A program made the position numbers and the translations under genes. From contig CAITUY010000143.1 of the NCBI GenBank assembly GCA_903895695.1, forward strand, positions 1 through 33,304: 33,304 nucleotides of DNA, given 5' to 3'. This document shows, one piece after another, positions 6,654 to 14,470 of the stretch (the first letter of the stretch is position 1; each line of letters opens with the position of its first letter). Source of the stretch: an uncultured bacterium. GTDB lineage: Bacteria; Verrucomicrobiota; Kiritimatiellia; CAIKKV01; CAITUY01. Under the pieces are notes generated by a model. The model saw only the letters and a list, made by a program, of their open reading frames with translations. It was not told the DNA's origin and made no database searches.

Positions 6654-9124
6654 ACGCGGCCGAACTAGCCGACCGCCTGGACGCCCGCACCACGTCAAGC
6701 GGCTGGGCGGGGCAATGCCCGAGTTGCGCCGCAAACGGAAAAGACAAAGCAAAAAGCAACCTATCCATTACGGAAGGAAACGACGGCCGAACACTTTTGC
6801 ATTGTCACGCCGGTTGCACCTTTGCCGCTATCGTGACCGCAATGGGATTGAATGCGGGGGACCTATTCCCGACCAAAACTGACCGCCCCGGACCGCAACG
6901 CAAGGCCAAAGGCAAGCCGGCCCGGACCTATCCCGACCCCGAGGCCGCCGCGCGTGCCTGTACGCCGCAAGGCTCCACGTTTGAAGCCGTCTATGAGTAC
7001 CCGCTTGACGGCAAGCCGTTTGCCGTCGTGGGGCGCTACCGTGTGCCCGGAGACAAGACCTTTCGCCAGTTTCACGCCGTGGGCAACGCCTGGGCCGTCG
7101 GCGGACCGTCCGGCGCCTGGCCGTTGTATCGCCTGGCCACGATCCCCGCCATGGGCACGCTTGACCTTTTCGAGGGTGAAAAGAAGACGAACGAGGCCGC
7201 CGCCGCTACCGGGTTGCACGCTCTCACGTCCGCCGGTGGGGCACAAGCGGCAACGAAAACCGACTGGCAACCGCTGGCCGGCCGTGACGTGAGGATATGG
7301 CCGGATGCCGACGAACCCGGCGAACACTACGCCGCTACCGTGGCCGGCATTCTCGCTACGTTGACCCCACCGGCCCGCGTCAAGATCGTCCGGCTACCGT
7401 TTGAACCGGGAAGCGGGAAGGACATTGCCGACTTCATAGAGCAACACGACGCGCAAACCCCGGCCGAAATTCTGGCCAGCGTCGAGGCCCTGGCCACGGC
7501 CGCCCCGGAGTGGACGCCACCGCAAGCGGATACCCCCGCCGGACTTCCGAACGTCGAGACCGCCGCCCCAGTTGACCCGATAGAGGCCGCGCGATCGGGC
7601 ACGCCCTACGCTCTCACCGACCTGGGCAACGCCGAAAGGCTGGTTGCCTACCACCGCGACGCCATCCGCTTTGACGTGTCCCGCAAAGGGTGGCGCGCCT
7701 GGGACGGGCGCCGCTGGGCTGTAGACGATGCCTTGGAAGTCAACCGACGGGCCGCCGATACCGCGCGCATGATCCGGCAAGAGGCCGCCGCCGCCCCCGC
7801 CGGCAACGGCAATGGGAGCGACCTGGGCCGCGACTTGTTCACCCATGCCGTGAAATCGGAATCACGCGACAGGCTGGCGGCCATGCTGGAAGTCGCCAAA
7901 GCAAGGCCCGGAATCGCCGTTGCCGCCGATGCTCTTGACGCCGACCCATGGGCGCTAAACGTCTTGAACGGCACGCTCGACTTGCGGACGGGCAAACTAC
8001 GCCCGCACGCCCGCGCGGACCTGATAACCAAAATCGCCCCCGTCGAGTATCGGCCCGGCTTCCGTTGCGACCGCTGGGAGCGCTTCCTTGTGGATGCCAC
8101 GGGGGGCGACGAGGCGCTTATCCGCTTCCTTCAGATAGTGGCCGGCTACACCCTCACCGGGGACACGTCAGAGGAAAAGCTATTCCTGGTCTACGGTCCC
8201 GAGGCGTCCGGCAAGACAACCTTTCTTGAATCGTTGCGGGCCGCGCTGGGGGAATACGCGCGCACAATCCAAGCCGACCTATTGACCCGGCAACGGGAAT
8301 CCCGAGGCGGGGGCGCCGCAAGTCCCGAGCTTGCCGGGCTGGTGGGGGCACGCCTTGCGGCCGGTTCTGAGATGGAGCAAGGCCGCGAAATTGCCGAGGC
8401 CCTGGCTAAGAATCTCACCGGGGGCGAATCCATCACGACGCGGCACCTGTACGCGGAGTGTTTCGACTTCCGGCCGCAATTCAAACTTTGGCTTGCGCTG
8501 AACCATTGCCCGAAAGTGGACGCCGCCGATGGGGCGATATGGCGCCGCATTGTGCGGATCGGTTTCGAGCACACCGTACCCCCTGAGCGCCGCGACAAGA
8601 CGCTCAAGCCGTACCTGAGAGACCCCAACGGCGGCGCCCCCGCCGTCCTCGCCTGGGCCGTCGAGGGGTGTCTACGCTGGCAACGTGAAGGATTGACCAT
8701 TCCCGCCGCCGTCGAGCGGTCAACGGCCGCCTATCGCGCGGAATCCGACCCGCTGGCCACGTTCTTTGAGGATTGCTTACGCTTCACCCCGGCCGCCTGG
8801 ACGCCATGGGGCGACATCTGGACGGCATACAACGAACACGCCCAAGAGAACGGCACACCCGAGCGGTATCGCGTTGCACCGAAACGGCTACAGGAACGGC
8901 TACGGGCGCATGATTGCGAATCCGAACGGCGCCGCATAGGCCGGGGCTGGCATGGCGTCGAGGTTCAAGCCGGATGGAAAACAGGCGAGCGTGACGCCTG
9001 TGACGCTTGTGACACCTTTCCCAAGACTTTCTTTAGGGAGAAAGGACAAAAAGACTTTACAGAAATGGCGTCACATCCGTCACAACCGTCACACACCCCC
9101 GAACTACATGAGGCCGCAACGTGA
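6650..9124 (+). CDS. P4-type primase/helicase replication protein
   Basis: An 824-residue multidomain replicase. Residues 18-60 hold a zinc finger (C23, C26, H51-C52-H53, C56) like the CHC2 finger of DnaG-type primases. A TOPRIM region follows (E175 in LFEGEKK; D219/D221 in WPDADEP). The D5_N/SF3 helicase occupies roughly 430-690, with Walker A GPEASGKT (K522) and motif C around KLWLALNHCPKVD then an arginine-rich IWRRIVRIGF. Such proteins prime and unwind DNA at the element's own origin. GTG 6650 overlaps the HTH gene's stop. The last 50 codons overlap a repeat array that may be the origin. Confidence 0.92.
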   Translation: MNAAELADRLDARTTSSGWAGQCPSCAANGKDKAKSNLSITEGNDGRTLLHCHAGCTFAAIVTAMGLNAGDLFPTKTDRPGPQRKAKGKPARTYPDPEAAARACTPQGSTFEAVYEYPLDGKPFAVVGRYRVPGDKTFRQFHAVGNAWAVGGPSGAWPLYRLATIPAMGTLDLFEGEKKTNEAAAATGLHALTSAGGAQAATKTDWQPLAGRDVRIWPDADEPGEHYAATVAGILATLTPPARVKIVRLPFEPGSGKDIADFIEQHDAQTPAEILASVEALATAAPEWTPPQADTPAGLPNVETAAPVDPIEAARSGTPYALTDLGNAERLVAYHRDAIRFDVSRKGWRAWDGRRWAVDDALEVNRRAADTARMIRQEAAAAPAGNGNGSDLGRDLFTHAVKSESRDRLAAMLEVAKARPGIAVAADALDADPWALNVLNGTLDLRTGKLRPHARADLITKIAPVEYRPGFRCDRWERFLVDATGGDEALIRFLQIVAGYTLTGDTSEEKLFLVYGPEASGKTTFLESLRAALGEYARTIQADLLTRQRESRGGGAASPELAGLVGARLAAGSEMEQGREIAEALAKNLTGGESITTRHLYAECFDFRPQFKLWLALNHCPKVDAADGAIWRRIVRIGFEHTVPPERRDKTLKPYLRDPNGGAPAVLAWAVEGCLRWQREGLTIPAAVERSTAAYRAESDPLATFFEDCLRFTPAAWTPWGDIWTAYNEHAQENGTPERYRVAPKRLQERLRAHDCESERRRIGRGWHGVEVQAGWKTGERDACDACDTFPKTFFREKGQKDFTEMASHPSQPSHTPELHEAAT
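8991..9095. repeat. Inverted triple 9-bp repeats: candidate origin iterons
   Basis: GTGAC starts at 8991, 9000 and 9009 (9-bp period); GTCAC starts at 9070, 9079 and 9088 (9-bp period). On one strand the copies read CGTCACAnn-like. The two arrays face each other across about 56 bp that is visibly richer in A/T than the surrounding gene. All of this lies within the 3' end of the replicase gene. The layout resembles an iteron origin with an unwinding region; the role is inferred. Confidence 0.6.
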
Positions 9125-9366
9125 CTTTCGAAGTGGAAACCACGTTGCCGGGTTGCCGGGGAATCGCCGCGCGGTTGATTGTCGAGCGGTCCGCCGTCGA
9201 GATTGAAAGCAAGGGCGGACACGCTACACCCGAGGAGACCGCCGCCGCCCTGCCTGCCCTTGTGCAACTGCTATCTGATCGGGCCGGGCTGCCCCTGCGA
9301 TACAACGGCCGCGCGTACTACCCTACGCCCCGCCCTGGCCGGCGGGAATGGGGGGAAGGGGTATGA
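9121..9366 (+). CDS. Small element protein, coupled to the replicase
   Basis: An 81-residue soluble protein starting with GTG 9121, overlapping the replicase stop by GTGA. The N-terminal half alternates as beta strands (FEVETTLPG, RLIVERSAVEIES) and the C-terminal half is basic. No family is recognised. Coupling on both sides (its stop overlaps the next start) argues that it is real. Confidence 0.6.
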   Translation: MTFEVETTLPGCRGIAARLIVERSAVEIESKGGHATPEETAAALPALVQLLSDRAGLPLRYNGRAYYPTPRPGRREWGEGV

Positions 9367-9497
9367 GCCGGGGCGCAATCGTTTGGGCCGTGTGCGTGGC
9401 AATCCTGGCCGGGCTGCACTGGCTGGGAAGGCACCGGGGCACCCCCCCACCACCATTAGGTTCTTCTTTGCCCCCTACCCTTTATCACTCCCGTTAG
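9363..9497 (+). CDS. 44-residue single-helix membrane peptide
   Basis: ATG 9363 overlaps the previous gene's stop by ATGA. The product has one hydrophobic helix (AIVWAVCVAILAGLHWLG) followed by a basic, Pro-rich tail ending YHSR. No family is recognised; small phage membrane peptides look similar, but that is only a shape resemblance. Confidence 0.45.
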   Translation: MSRGAIVWAVCVAILAGLHWLGRHRGTPPPPLGSSLPPTLYHSR

Positions 9498-9550
9498 ACG
9501 ACCCTTGGCGAATGAAATGACTGACGAAAAACAAACAAAGGATGGCTAAC

Positions 9551-9952
9551 ATGAACCCTACACCGACCGAATCGAAACTTGCCCAAAGCATCCTCAGTGC
9601 GGAACTGGCCTTGCTGAAGAAAAAGGTGGCGGACGGCCAAACGCTTCGCGCTGGCGAGCGGCGGCACCTGCTGGCCCTTGCTCCCGAGCGCCTGAACGTG
9701 CGGGAAATCGCCGCCTATGCCCTGGTATTGGCCGCGACAGATTACAAGGCCTTCTCCAAGCCGGGACACCCGTTTGATTTTGAATCGCGCATCCAGTATT
9801 GGATCGAAAAAACTGAAGGTTGGTTTGACGACCTGGATGACGTGGACCCCGAGCAGGAGCCGACCGACTGGCCCACACTGAGCACCGAAGTATGCACCGG
9901 CGCTGATGGTGCGTCCTCCAGTATGCAAAGGCCGGAAGGCGGCGCGGCGTGA
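9551..9952 (+). CDS. Unknown element protein with acidic C-terminus
   Basis: About 133 residues from ATG 9551, which has AAAGG at a normal distance; an in-frame ATG at 9542 directly abuts that site. The N-terminal half is helical (LAQSILSAELALLKKKVADG) and the C-terminal part is acidic (FDDLDDVDPEQEPTDW). No family is recognised. Its stop overlaps the next gene by GTGA. Confidence 0.6.
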   Translation: MNPTPTESKLAQSILSAELALLKKKVADGQTLRAGERRHLLALAPERLNVREIAAYALVLAATDYKAFSKPGHPFDFESRIQYWIEKTEGWFDDLDDVDPEQEPTDWPTLSTEVCTGADGASSSMQRPEGGAA

Positions 9953-10179
9953 ACTGGCTTTTTCCCTTCAGTCGCCCGCGACCGTTCGCGGAGATCCCCG
10001 ACGGCGGCCACGCGGCGCAATCGTTCGCGGCATCATTGCGCGTCCGCATGGGGCGGGAGGCGTGCGTTACGGTTGCGCCTGGTGGGGCAGAACCGAACGG
10101 GCGCGCGATGCACGCGGCTGATGAGCACGAGGCCGCCGTTACCGCCTTGCGCCGGCTTTGTGCGGAGGCCCGCGAATGA
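9949..10179 (+). CDS. Small unknown element protein
   Basis: 76 residues from GTG 9949, overlapping the preceding stop (GTGA), and its own stop overlaps the following ATG 10176 (ATGA). The C-terminus is helical (DEHEAAVTALRRLCAEARE). No family is recognised; translational coupling on both sides is the main support. Confidence 0.5.
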   Translation: MNWLFPFSRPRPFAEIPDGGHAAQSFAASLRVRMGREACVTVAPGGAEPNGRAMHAADEHEAAVTALRRLCAEARE

Positions 10180-10886
10180 ATGCGGCCCGACACGAGGCCG
10201 GGCACGCGGCGGCACTGTACCTGCTTGACCTTGCCGGCGTGTTACGGCCGGGTGGCGCCGCCATCCGCCAAGCCGGTGGGGGCGCTCTCATCCTGGACAG
10301 GCCCGACTATACCGCCGCCGATTGCATGCGCTCCGCCGATGCCGCCGGGGAAATCCCGCCCTGCCGTCTGGCGATTGATACAGCACGCGAACGCCCGGAA
10401 CTGGCGCCGGCCATCATGCTGTTCTTCCTGGCAGGCTACGGCGCGACCCCGGACAGGTGGCGCGGTGACTTCTGGGAATCGGTAGCGGTCCGCACTTCAT
10501 CCGACTTCGCGACCGCGCGGGAGATCATCATTGACCTGGCCGGGGACGATTGCGAGGCCGTGCAATGCTTTGCTTCCCAAACGGTATATGACGCCCTGGG
10601 CCGGGCCGTCGAGTGGGCCGCGCTGCCCCACGTCCGCACGATGATTGACGCTGCCGCTGCGTATCTCGAAGCCCACGGCGCGGCATCCTGGCTTGGACTC
10701 GAAACCATCTTTTCCGCGACCGCTGAAACGTCGAGGGGTGGAACCCTCACGGCATCAGTGTGCACGCCCGATGAAAACCCCCTGGCCGGGGCTGAATCGG
10801 GGACCATGGCGGGCGAAGCGCCGCCCGCTGCGGTTGGAAGCCAAGCGCCACACGACACAACGACGGAAACGAAAGGCAAGGTATGA
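10176..10886 (+). CDS. Stand-alone M41 (FtsH-type) metallopeptidase-like protein
   Basis: About 236 residues from ATG 10176, chosen for its ATGA overlap with the previous gene. The zinc site HEAGH (H6, E7, H10) stands at the N-terminus as in the FtsH peptidase domain. The same order continues with a beta-rich segment, a FFLAGYGATPD stretch (85-93) matching the 'LAGRAAE' helix of FtsH, and TSSDFATAREI, where D110 would be the third zinc ligand. The AAA+ ATPase and membrane helices of FtsH are absent, so substrates would need to be unfolded already or delivered. The C-terminal 60 residues are low-complexity. Confidence 0.65.
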   Translation: MNAARHEAGHAAALYLLDLAGVLRPGGAAIRQAGGGALILDRPDYTAADCMRSADAAGEIPPCRLAIDTARERPELAPAIMLFFLAGYGATPDRWRGDFWESVAVRTSSDFATAREIIIDLAGDDCEAVQCFASQTVYDALGRAVEWAALPHVRTMIDAAAAYLEAHGAASWLGLETIFSATAETSRGGTLTASVCTPDENPLAGAESGTMAGEAPPAAVGSQAPHDTTTETKGKV

Positions 10887-10889
10887 CGA

Positions 10890-11480
10890 ATGCACACGAA
10901 TGAGTTGAACGACCTGAAACCACGCGCGCGCGTGCTCCTCTATGACGCGGCGCCCGAGACTGCCGGGGCAATCCAAGCGATTGACGCGGCGCTCGCAACG
11001 CTTACGGAAGCGTTTAACGAGACCGTTGCCAAAGGCCAACCGCCGGCCAACCACGAAGAGAATATCGAGACCCGCCGGCTGGCGCTGGGGCTGGCGTTCG
11101 AGGCCGGGCCGCTGCGGAAGTTTCACGAGGCGCGGCTTGTCGAGGCACGGAAGGCGGCCGGGGCACTGGCGCGGCTTGTCGAGGCCGAGAGACTTGACCA
11201 CGAGAAACGCGGCGCCGCCATCGGCGTAGGGCTTGGCCGCATGATGAGCGATGAGCAAGCCGGGCGCGACCTGTGCGGCTTCTTGCTCCGGCTCTTTGGG
11301 GGCTTCCCCGTCGAGCCGATCTTACATCAGCGCGCGGAAGCGTGGGCCGCGATGGTTACGAACGCGGAGCGAGTGCTTCGGGAACTGCCGGGCATGGCCG
11401 CTATCCCACCGCAACGGCCGGACCTGGCCGCGCAAACGGCGCTGACTGAGAATCTTAAATCCACGATCGAAGGAAAGTGA
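10890..11480 (+). CDS. Helical unknown element protein
   Basis: 196 residues, almost entirely helical by composition (long runs of Ala, Glu, Leu and Arg), 3 nt after the metallopeptidase gene. No family or motif is recognised. It is followed 7 nt later by another helical protein of almost the same length, so the pair may act together. Confidence 0.65.
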   Translation: MHTNELNDLKPRARVLLYDAAPETAGAIQAIDAALATLTEAFNETVAKGQPPANHEENIETRRLALGLAFEAGPLRKFHEARLVEARKAAGALARLVEAERLDHEKRGAAIGVGLGRMMSDEQAGRDLCGFLLRLFGGFPVEPILHQRAEAWAAMVTNAERVLRELPGMAAIPPQRPDLAAQTALTENLKSTIEGK

Positions 11481-11487
11481 GGAAGCC

Positions 11488-12069
11488 ATGATTGACCTGA
11501 AACTTGGAATTCTGGACGGCGAACACGTCGAGTTACTCGGGCGGCAATGCGGTGTGCCTGAACGTCTGGTGCAGAATGCGAATAGTTCGTTCTGCATCCT
11601 GGACGGCGTATCGCGTCAACTGACGGAAGCCGACCTGCCCAGCGAAATCAAGGCGCTTGCGGCGAAATCGCGCCGACTGGCTGAAGGGCTGGCGGCGGCG
11701 GCGCCCGTGCCGCTGGCGTTGGCGCTCGAATTCTGTGAGGCGCAAGCGACACTTGCCGCCAAGGCTCACGAGATTCTGGCCCCCGTGCTGGCGCGGCGCT
11801 GTGAGACCGTCGAGGCCACCATTGCCGCCGTTCAACGCCAACTGACCCCCGCCGGGAAGGGTGTCGAGCCTGACTTGGTGGCGGCTGGCGTCGAAGGGTT
11901 CATGCCGGAAGTGCGGCGCCGTGTCGAGGGGGCGGCTAAAGTCGAAGCGCTCCGGGCCGCCGTGTCGATCCTGCGGAGTGCGGCAGACCCCGGCCGGGCG
12001 AGGCCCCGCTGGTTGCGGCAGGCTGTAGGCGAACACGAAGCCGAACGACACAAGGCGGCCATCGGCTGA
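11488..12069 (+). CDS. Helical unknown element protein, last of the operon
   Basis: 193 residues. A short N-terminal beta segment (MIDLKLGILDGEHVELL) precedes long Ala-rich helices. ATG 11488 has GAGGAAG upstream. It ends before a strong terminator and closes the plus-strand operon that starts at the HTH gene. No family is recognised. Confidence 0.65.
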   Translation: MIDLKLGILDGEHVELLGRQCGVPERLVQNANSSFCILDGVSRQLTEADLPSEIKALAAKSRRLAEGLAAAAPVPLALALEFCEAQATLAAKAHEILAPVLARRCETVEATIAAVQRQLTPAGKGVEPDLVAAGVEGFMPEVRRRVEGAAKVEALRAAVSILRSAADPGRARPRWLRQAVGEHEAERHKAAIG

Positions 12070-12118
12070 GATCGTCAAAAACCGGGCTGCGGTTTGCTTG
12101 CTCGCCGTGGCCCTGTTT

Positions 12119-12148
12119 CCCGCCCGCGCTTCATCCGGGCGGGTTTTT
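12119..12148 (+). terminator. Rho-independent terminator of the replication operon
   Basis: An 8-bp GC stem (12119-12126 with 12136-12143), 9-nt loop and TTTTT at 12144-12148. It ends the plus-strand operon just before the convergent cargo gene. Confidence 0.88.
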
Positions 12149-12214
12149 CTTTGCCCCCGTGACCCGCCACGAACGGGCACCGGGCAAGGTGTAGACACGC
12201 CGCGCGCGTCCGCC

Positions 12215-12721
12215 CTATTCTTCTGGCGGTTTCGAGTTCTGCATTTCCTCGAAACCTTCTTTGGTTGAACACTTTACTTGAAGCGGCTGTGAACTCGCAA
12301 CGCACTTGATTATGTCCTCCCCCTGAAGGACAACGACAACATACGCATTCGGCTTTGAGTTAGTGCCGAAGTAGATGTCATAGGACTTGGCGACAAGTTT
12401 TTCAGAAGTGGCGGTAATGTTCGTGCCTTGACCGCCATTTAGCGTGATGGCTTCGTCACCTTGGCTGTATGTCCAAAGTTTTCTATTCTGCTCACTCTTC
12501 GCTACAAAGAGCCACTTGACTGTCACTTCCTCAGGTTGCGTCCTCAGGTTCCGGACGACAATGTCGATCGTCTGATGTTGGATGCGGTCGGTATCACCGA
12601 ACCGGTCTTTCGCTTTTTCCGCCTTCTTGGCTATGGATGCTTGAAGAAATATCGCCGGGTTAGCCCGCGAAAGACCGGCGCACGCAACGATGATAAGCAG
12701 GGCGACGGAAACACGTTTCAT
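12215..12721 (-). CDS. Secreted cargo protein of unknown function
   Basis: 168 residues. A Sec signal peptide is clear (MKRVSVALLIIVACAGLSRA, then N). The mature part is beta-rich (IDIVVRNLRTQPEEVTVKWL, AYVVVVLQGEDIIKCVA) and could be an immunoglobulin-like fold. ATG 12721 has AGGAG 8 nt upstream. It is the only minus-strand gene in the element and sits between the operon terminator and the right end, the usual place for cargo. No family is recognised. Confidence 0.65.
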   Translation of the reverse strand: MKRVSVALLIIVACAGLSRANPAIFLQASIAKKAEKAKDRFGDTDRIQHQTIDIVVRNLRTQPEEVTVKWLFVAKSEQNRKLWTYSQGDEAITLNGGQGTNITATSEKLVAKSYDIYFGTNSKPNAYVVVVLQGEDIIKCVASSQPLQVKCSTKEGFEEMQNSKPPEE

Positions 12722-13067
12722 GACCCTCTCCTTTTTCGTGACTCTTGCGTCACTGTCGGCAAGGTAGCCCCCGGCATGATCGGCGGCAAGTCCTATCCTG
12801 CCCCACGATCCCCGCCCGGCGCCACGCTACGCCGTGCCCTGCCCGTGGCCGCTGTGTCGAGATAGCCGGACGGACGGCGGGCGCCTGGTGGCGAATCGTG
12901 AAGGTTTTTCAATGGACCCGGCAGGCGCCGCGTGGGTGCTGTGGGTGCTTTTGTGGGTGCTTTCTTCTCTTTAGATTCTTGTGGTTTCGTTTGGTTAAGG
13001 GAAACGACAGAAAAGGGCTAAACGTGAGAAAAGGCCAATAAAAACAGGGTATTTTGAGGCGGGAAAG
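12722..13067. other. Right-end control region of the element
   Basis: No gene is supported. Just upstream of the cargo gene is GTGAC-N6-GTCAC (12738-12753), built from the same pentamers as the iterons. Further right are the three GTGGGTGC repeats and then a stretch rich in A/T (about 12960-13060) leading to attR. Confidence 0.5.
12932..12960 (+). repeat. GTGGGTGC direct repeats inside the right end
   Basis: Three copies at 12932-12939, 12941-12948 and 12953-12960 (steps of 9 and 12 bp), about 110 bp inside attR, in the same orientation as the two copies inside attL. Candidate integrase arm-type sites. Confidence 0.6.
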
Positions 13068-13144
13068 TGGTCGGGGCGGTGGGATTTGAACCCACGACTT
13101 CCAGCGCCCAAGGCTGGCGCGCTACCAGGCTGCGCTACACCCCG
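13068..13144 (-). tRNA. tRNA-Pro(UGG), intact, carrying attR
   Basis: The minus strand folds as a complete tRNA. The 5' CGGGGTG pairs with the 3' CGCCCCG. The anticodon stem CCAGC/GCTGG frames the loop CTTGGGC with anticodon TGG. The T-loop reads TTCAAAT. Discriminator A is followed by an encoded CCA (13068-13070). The 3' half (13068-13112) is the 45-bp att repeat, so the element restored the gene on insertion. Confidence 0.96.
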
Positions 13145-13254
13145 AAAAAGGTCTCTGTGCCGCGATCGTCAATCTGCCGAACCGCGGTCCATGCAACAAA
13201 CGGGCGGGAGTGTAGCGGAAGGCGGTAGGTCGCACAAGCGCGGCGACAGCACTG

Positions 13255-14394
13255 TCAACCAACCTTGCGCGCGTGCTCGATCATGGCCCTGAGATTCTCT
13301 TCGGGGGTCTCGCGGCCGACCTGGTCGCCCGTGCCGACGATTACGCGGGGATTGCCGCGAAACGCCTCCAGGATTTCCTCCACCTCGCGCCGGACATCTG
13401 CGGGGCCGCCGCGGATGAGCGTCTCCACCGTGTGCACGTTGCCGTTCATGGTCGACCGCCCCGCGAGCAGGCGGGCCACCGTCCGCAAGTCGGCCAGCCC
13501 GGCGACGTCGCCGCCCGGCGGCCGTTCGAACGGGCAGATGCAGTCGGCGCCGATCTCCGCACAGTCAGCCACCGTTTCCATGCACTTGCCGTGGACGTGG
13601 ATATGCAACAGGCGGCCGTGCCGATGGACTTCCTCGGCGACCGCGCGGATGCCGGGCTTGTCCCAGCGGCGCCACAAGTCGGGTCCGAGCAGGGAATTGC
13701 AGCTCCAGGAGCAGCCAATACAGAGGCTTTCGAAAGGCGTGCGTTCACAGAGGGCCCTCGCCATGGCGACCATATACTCCTCATGACGCGCTCGCAGGCG
13801 TTCGAGCAGGGGCGTCAACTCGGGATCGAGGAAGTCGTAGATGCCGGCCTCAAAGCCGCCTTCGCGGGCGCCGGCCCAGGTGTCGAAGAAAGGCACTCCC
13901 ACCCAGACCTCGAGCAGGTAACTTTCGCCGACCTCGTTCCGTTGGCGGATCAGCGGGGCCACGTCCAGGGCCGCGAAATCGCCGCCGAAGGTCGCAATCT
14001 CCCAAGCCGCCAGGTCGCGTCGAATGTCCTTGAGCGGCCGTTCGACGGTCCACCCGGGCTCGTCGCGGTCCATGTGCGTGCTAGAGGTCAGCGTGCCGGC
14101 CGGCGTCTCGAGCTCGACATGGGATTCAAGGGTTCGGTCGTCCAGGCGGACATCGCGGTGGCGCCACTTGACCCGATCGTTAGGCGGCCCTGCAAAGGCG
14201 GCGCCCCAGCCTTCGCACCCGAAATGCTCGAACGTCTTCTTGAGCGCGAGATGGAACGGCACCTCGCGCGAGAAGGTCATCATGTCGACGCCCAGGAGTT
14301 TGGCGGGGTAGTAGTACCAAAACTCCGGCGCCACGGCCGGCCGGTCGTTCGGCACGCCCCGGTAGGCGTTGAGCATGCGCTGTTTCGGGGTCAT
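13255..14394 (-). CDS. URO-D/cobalamin methyltransferase superfamily protein
   Basis: 379 residues. It shows the uroporphyrinogen decarboxylase fold pattern: MTPKQRMLNAYRGVPNDRPA at the N-terminus, a HIHVHGKCMETV segment with three His that could bind metal, and a C-terminal GTGDQVGRETPEENLRAM box typical of MtaA/CmuA-like members. True HemE has different active-site residues, so a methyltransferase or unknown member of the superfamily is more likely. It follows the ThuA-like gene on the same strand with a 76-nt gap. Confidence 0.8.
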   Translation of the reverse strand: MTPKQRMLNAYRGVPNDRPAVAPEFWYYYPAKLLGVDMMTFSREVPFHLALKKTFEHFGCEGWGAAFAGPPNDRVKWRHRDVRLDDRTLESHVELETPAGTLTSSTHMDRDEPGWTVERPLKDIRRDLAAWEIATFGGDFAALDVAPLIRQRNEVGESYLLEVWVGVPFFDTWAGAREGGFEAGIYDFLDPELTPLLERLRARHEEYMVAMARALCERTPFESLCIGCSWSCNSLLGPDLWRRWDKPGIRAVAEEVHRHGRLLHIHVHGKCMETVADCAEIGADCICPFERPPGGDVAGLADLRTVARLLAGRSTMNGNVHTVETLIRGGPADVRREVEEILEAFRGNPRVIVGTGDQVGRETPEENLRAMIEHARKVG

Positions 14395-14470
14395 GGGCGA
14401 AGGGAGGTGTCCGGCGGAACGCCGTCCGGCCGGAACACCTCCAGCACAGGCAATCAGGGGTCGATCAACC

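Larger units (their letters stand above)
3664..13112. mobile_element. 9.4-kb integrative element in tRNA-Pro(UGG)
   Basis: The segment lies between perfect 45-bp direct repeats (3664-3708 and 13068-13112) that equal the tRNA-Pro 3' half from CCA to the anticodon loop. Inside are a tyrosine integrase next to the left repeat, an excisionase-like HTH protein, a P4-type primase/helicase, a run of overlapping small genes and a secreted cargo gene. No capsid, portal, terminase or relaxase is recognised. This fits a satellite-like or self-replicating integrative element. One repeat-to-repeat unit is 9404 bp. Confidence 0.92.
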
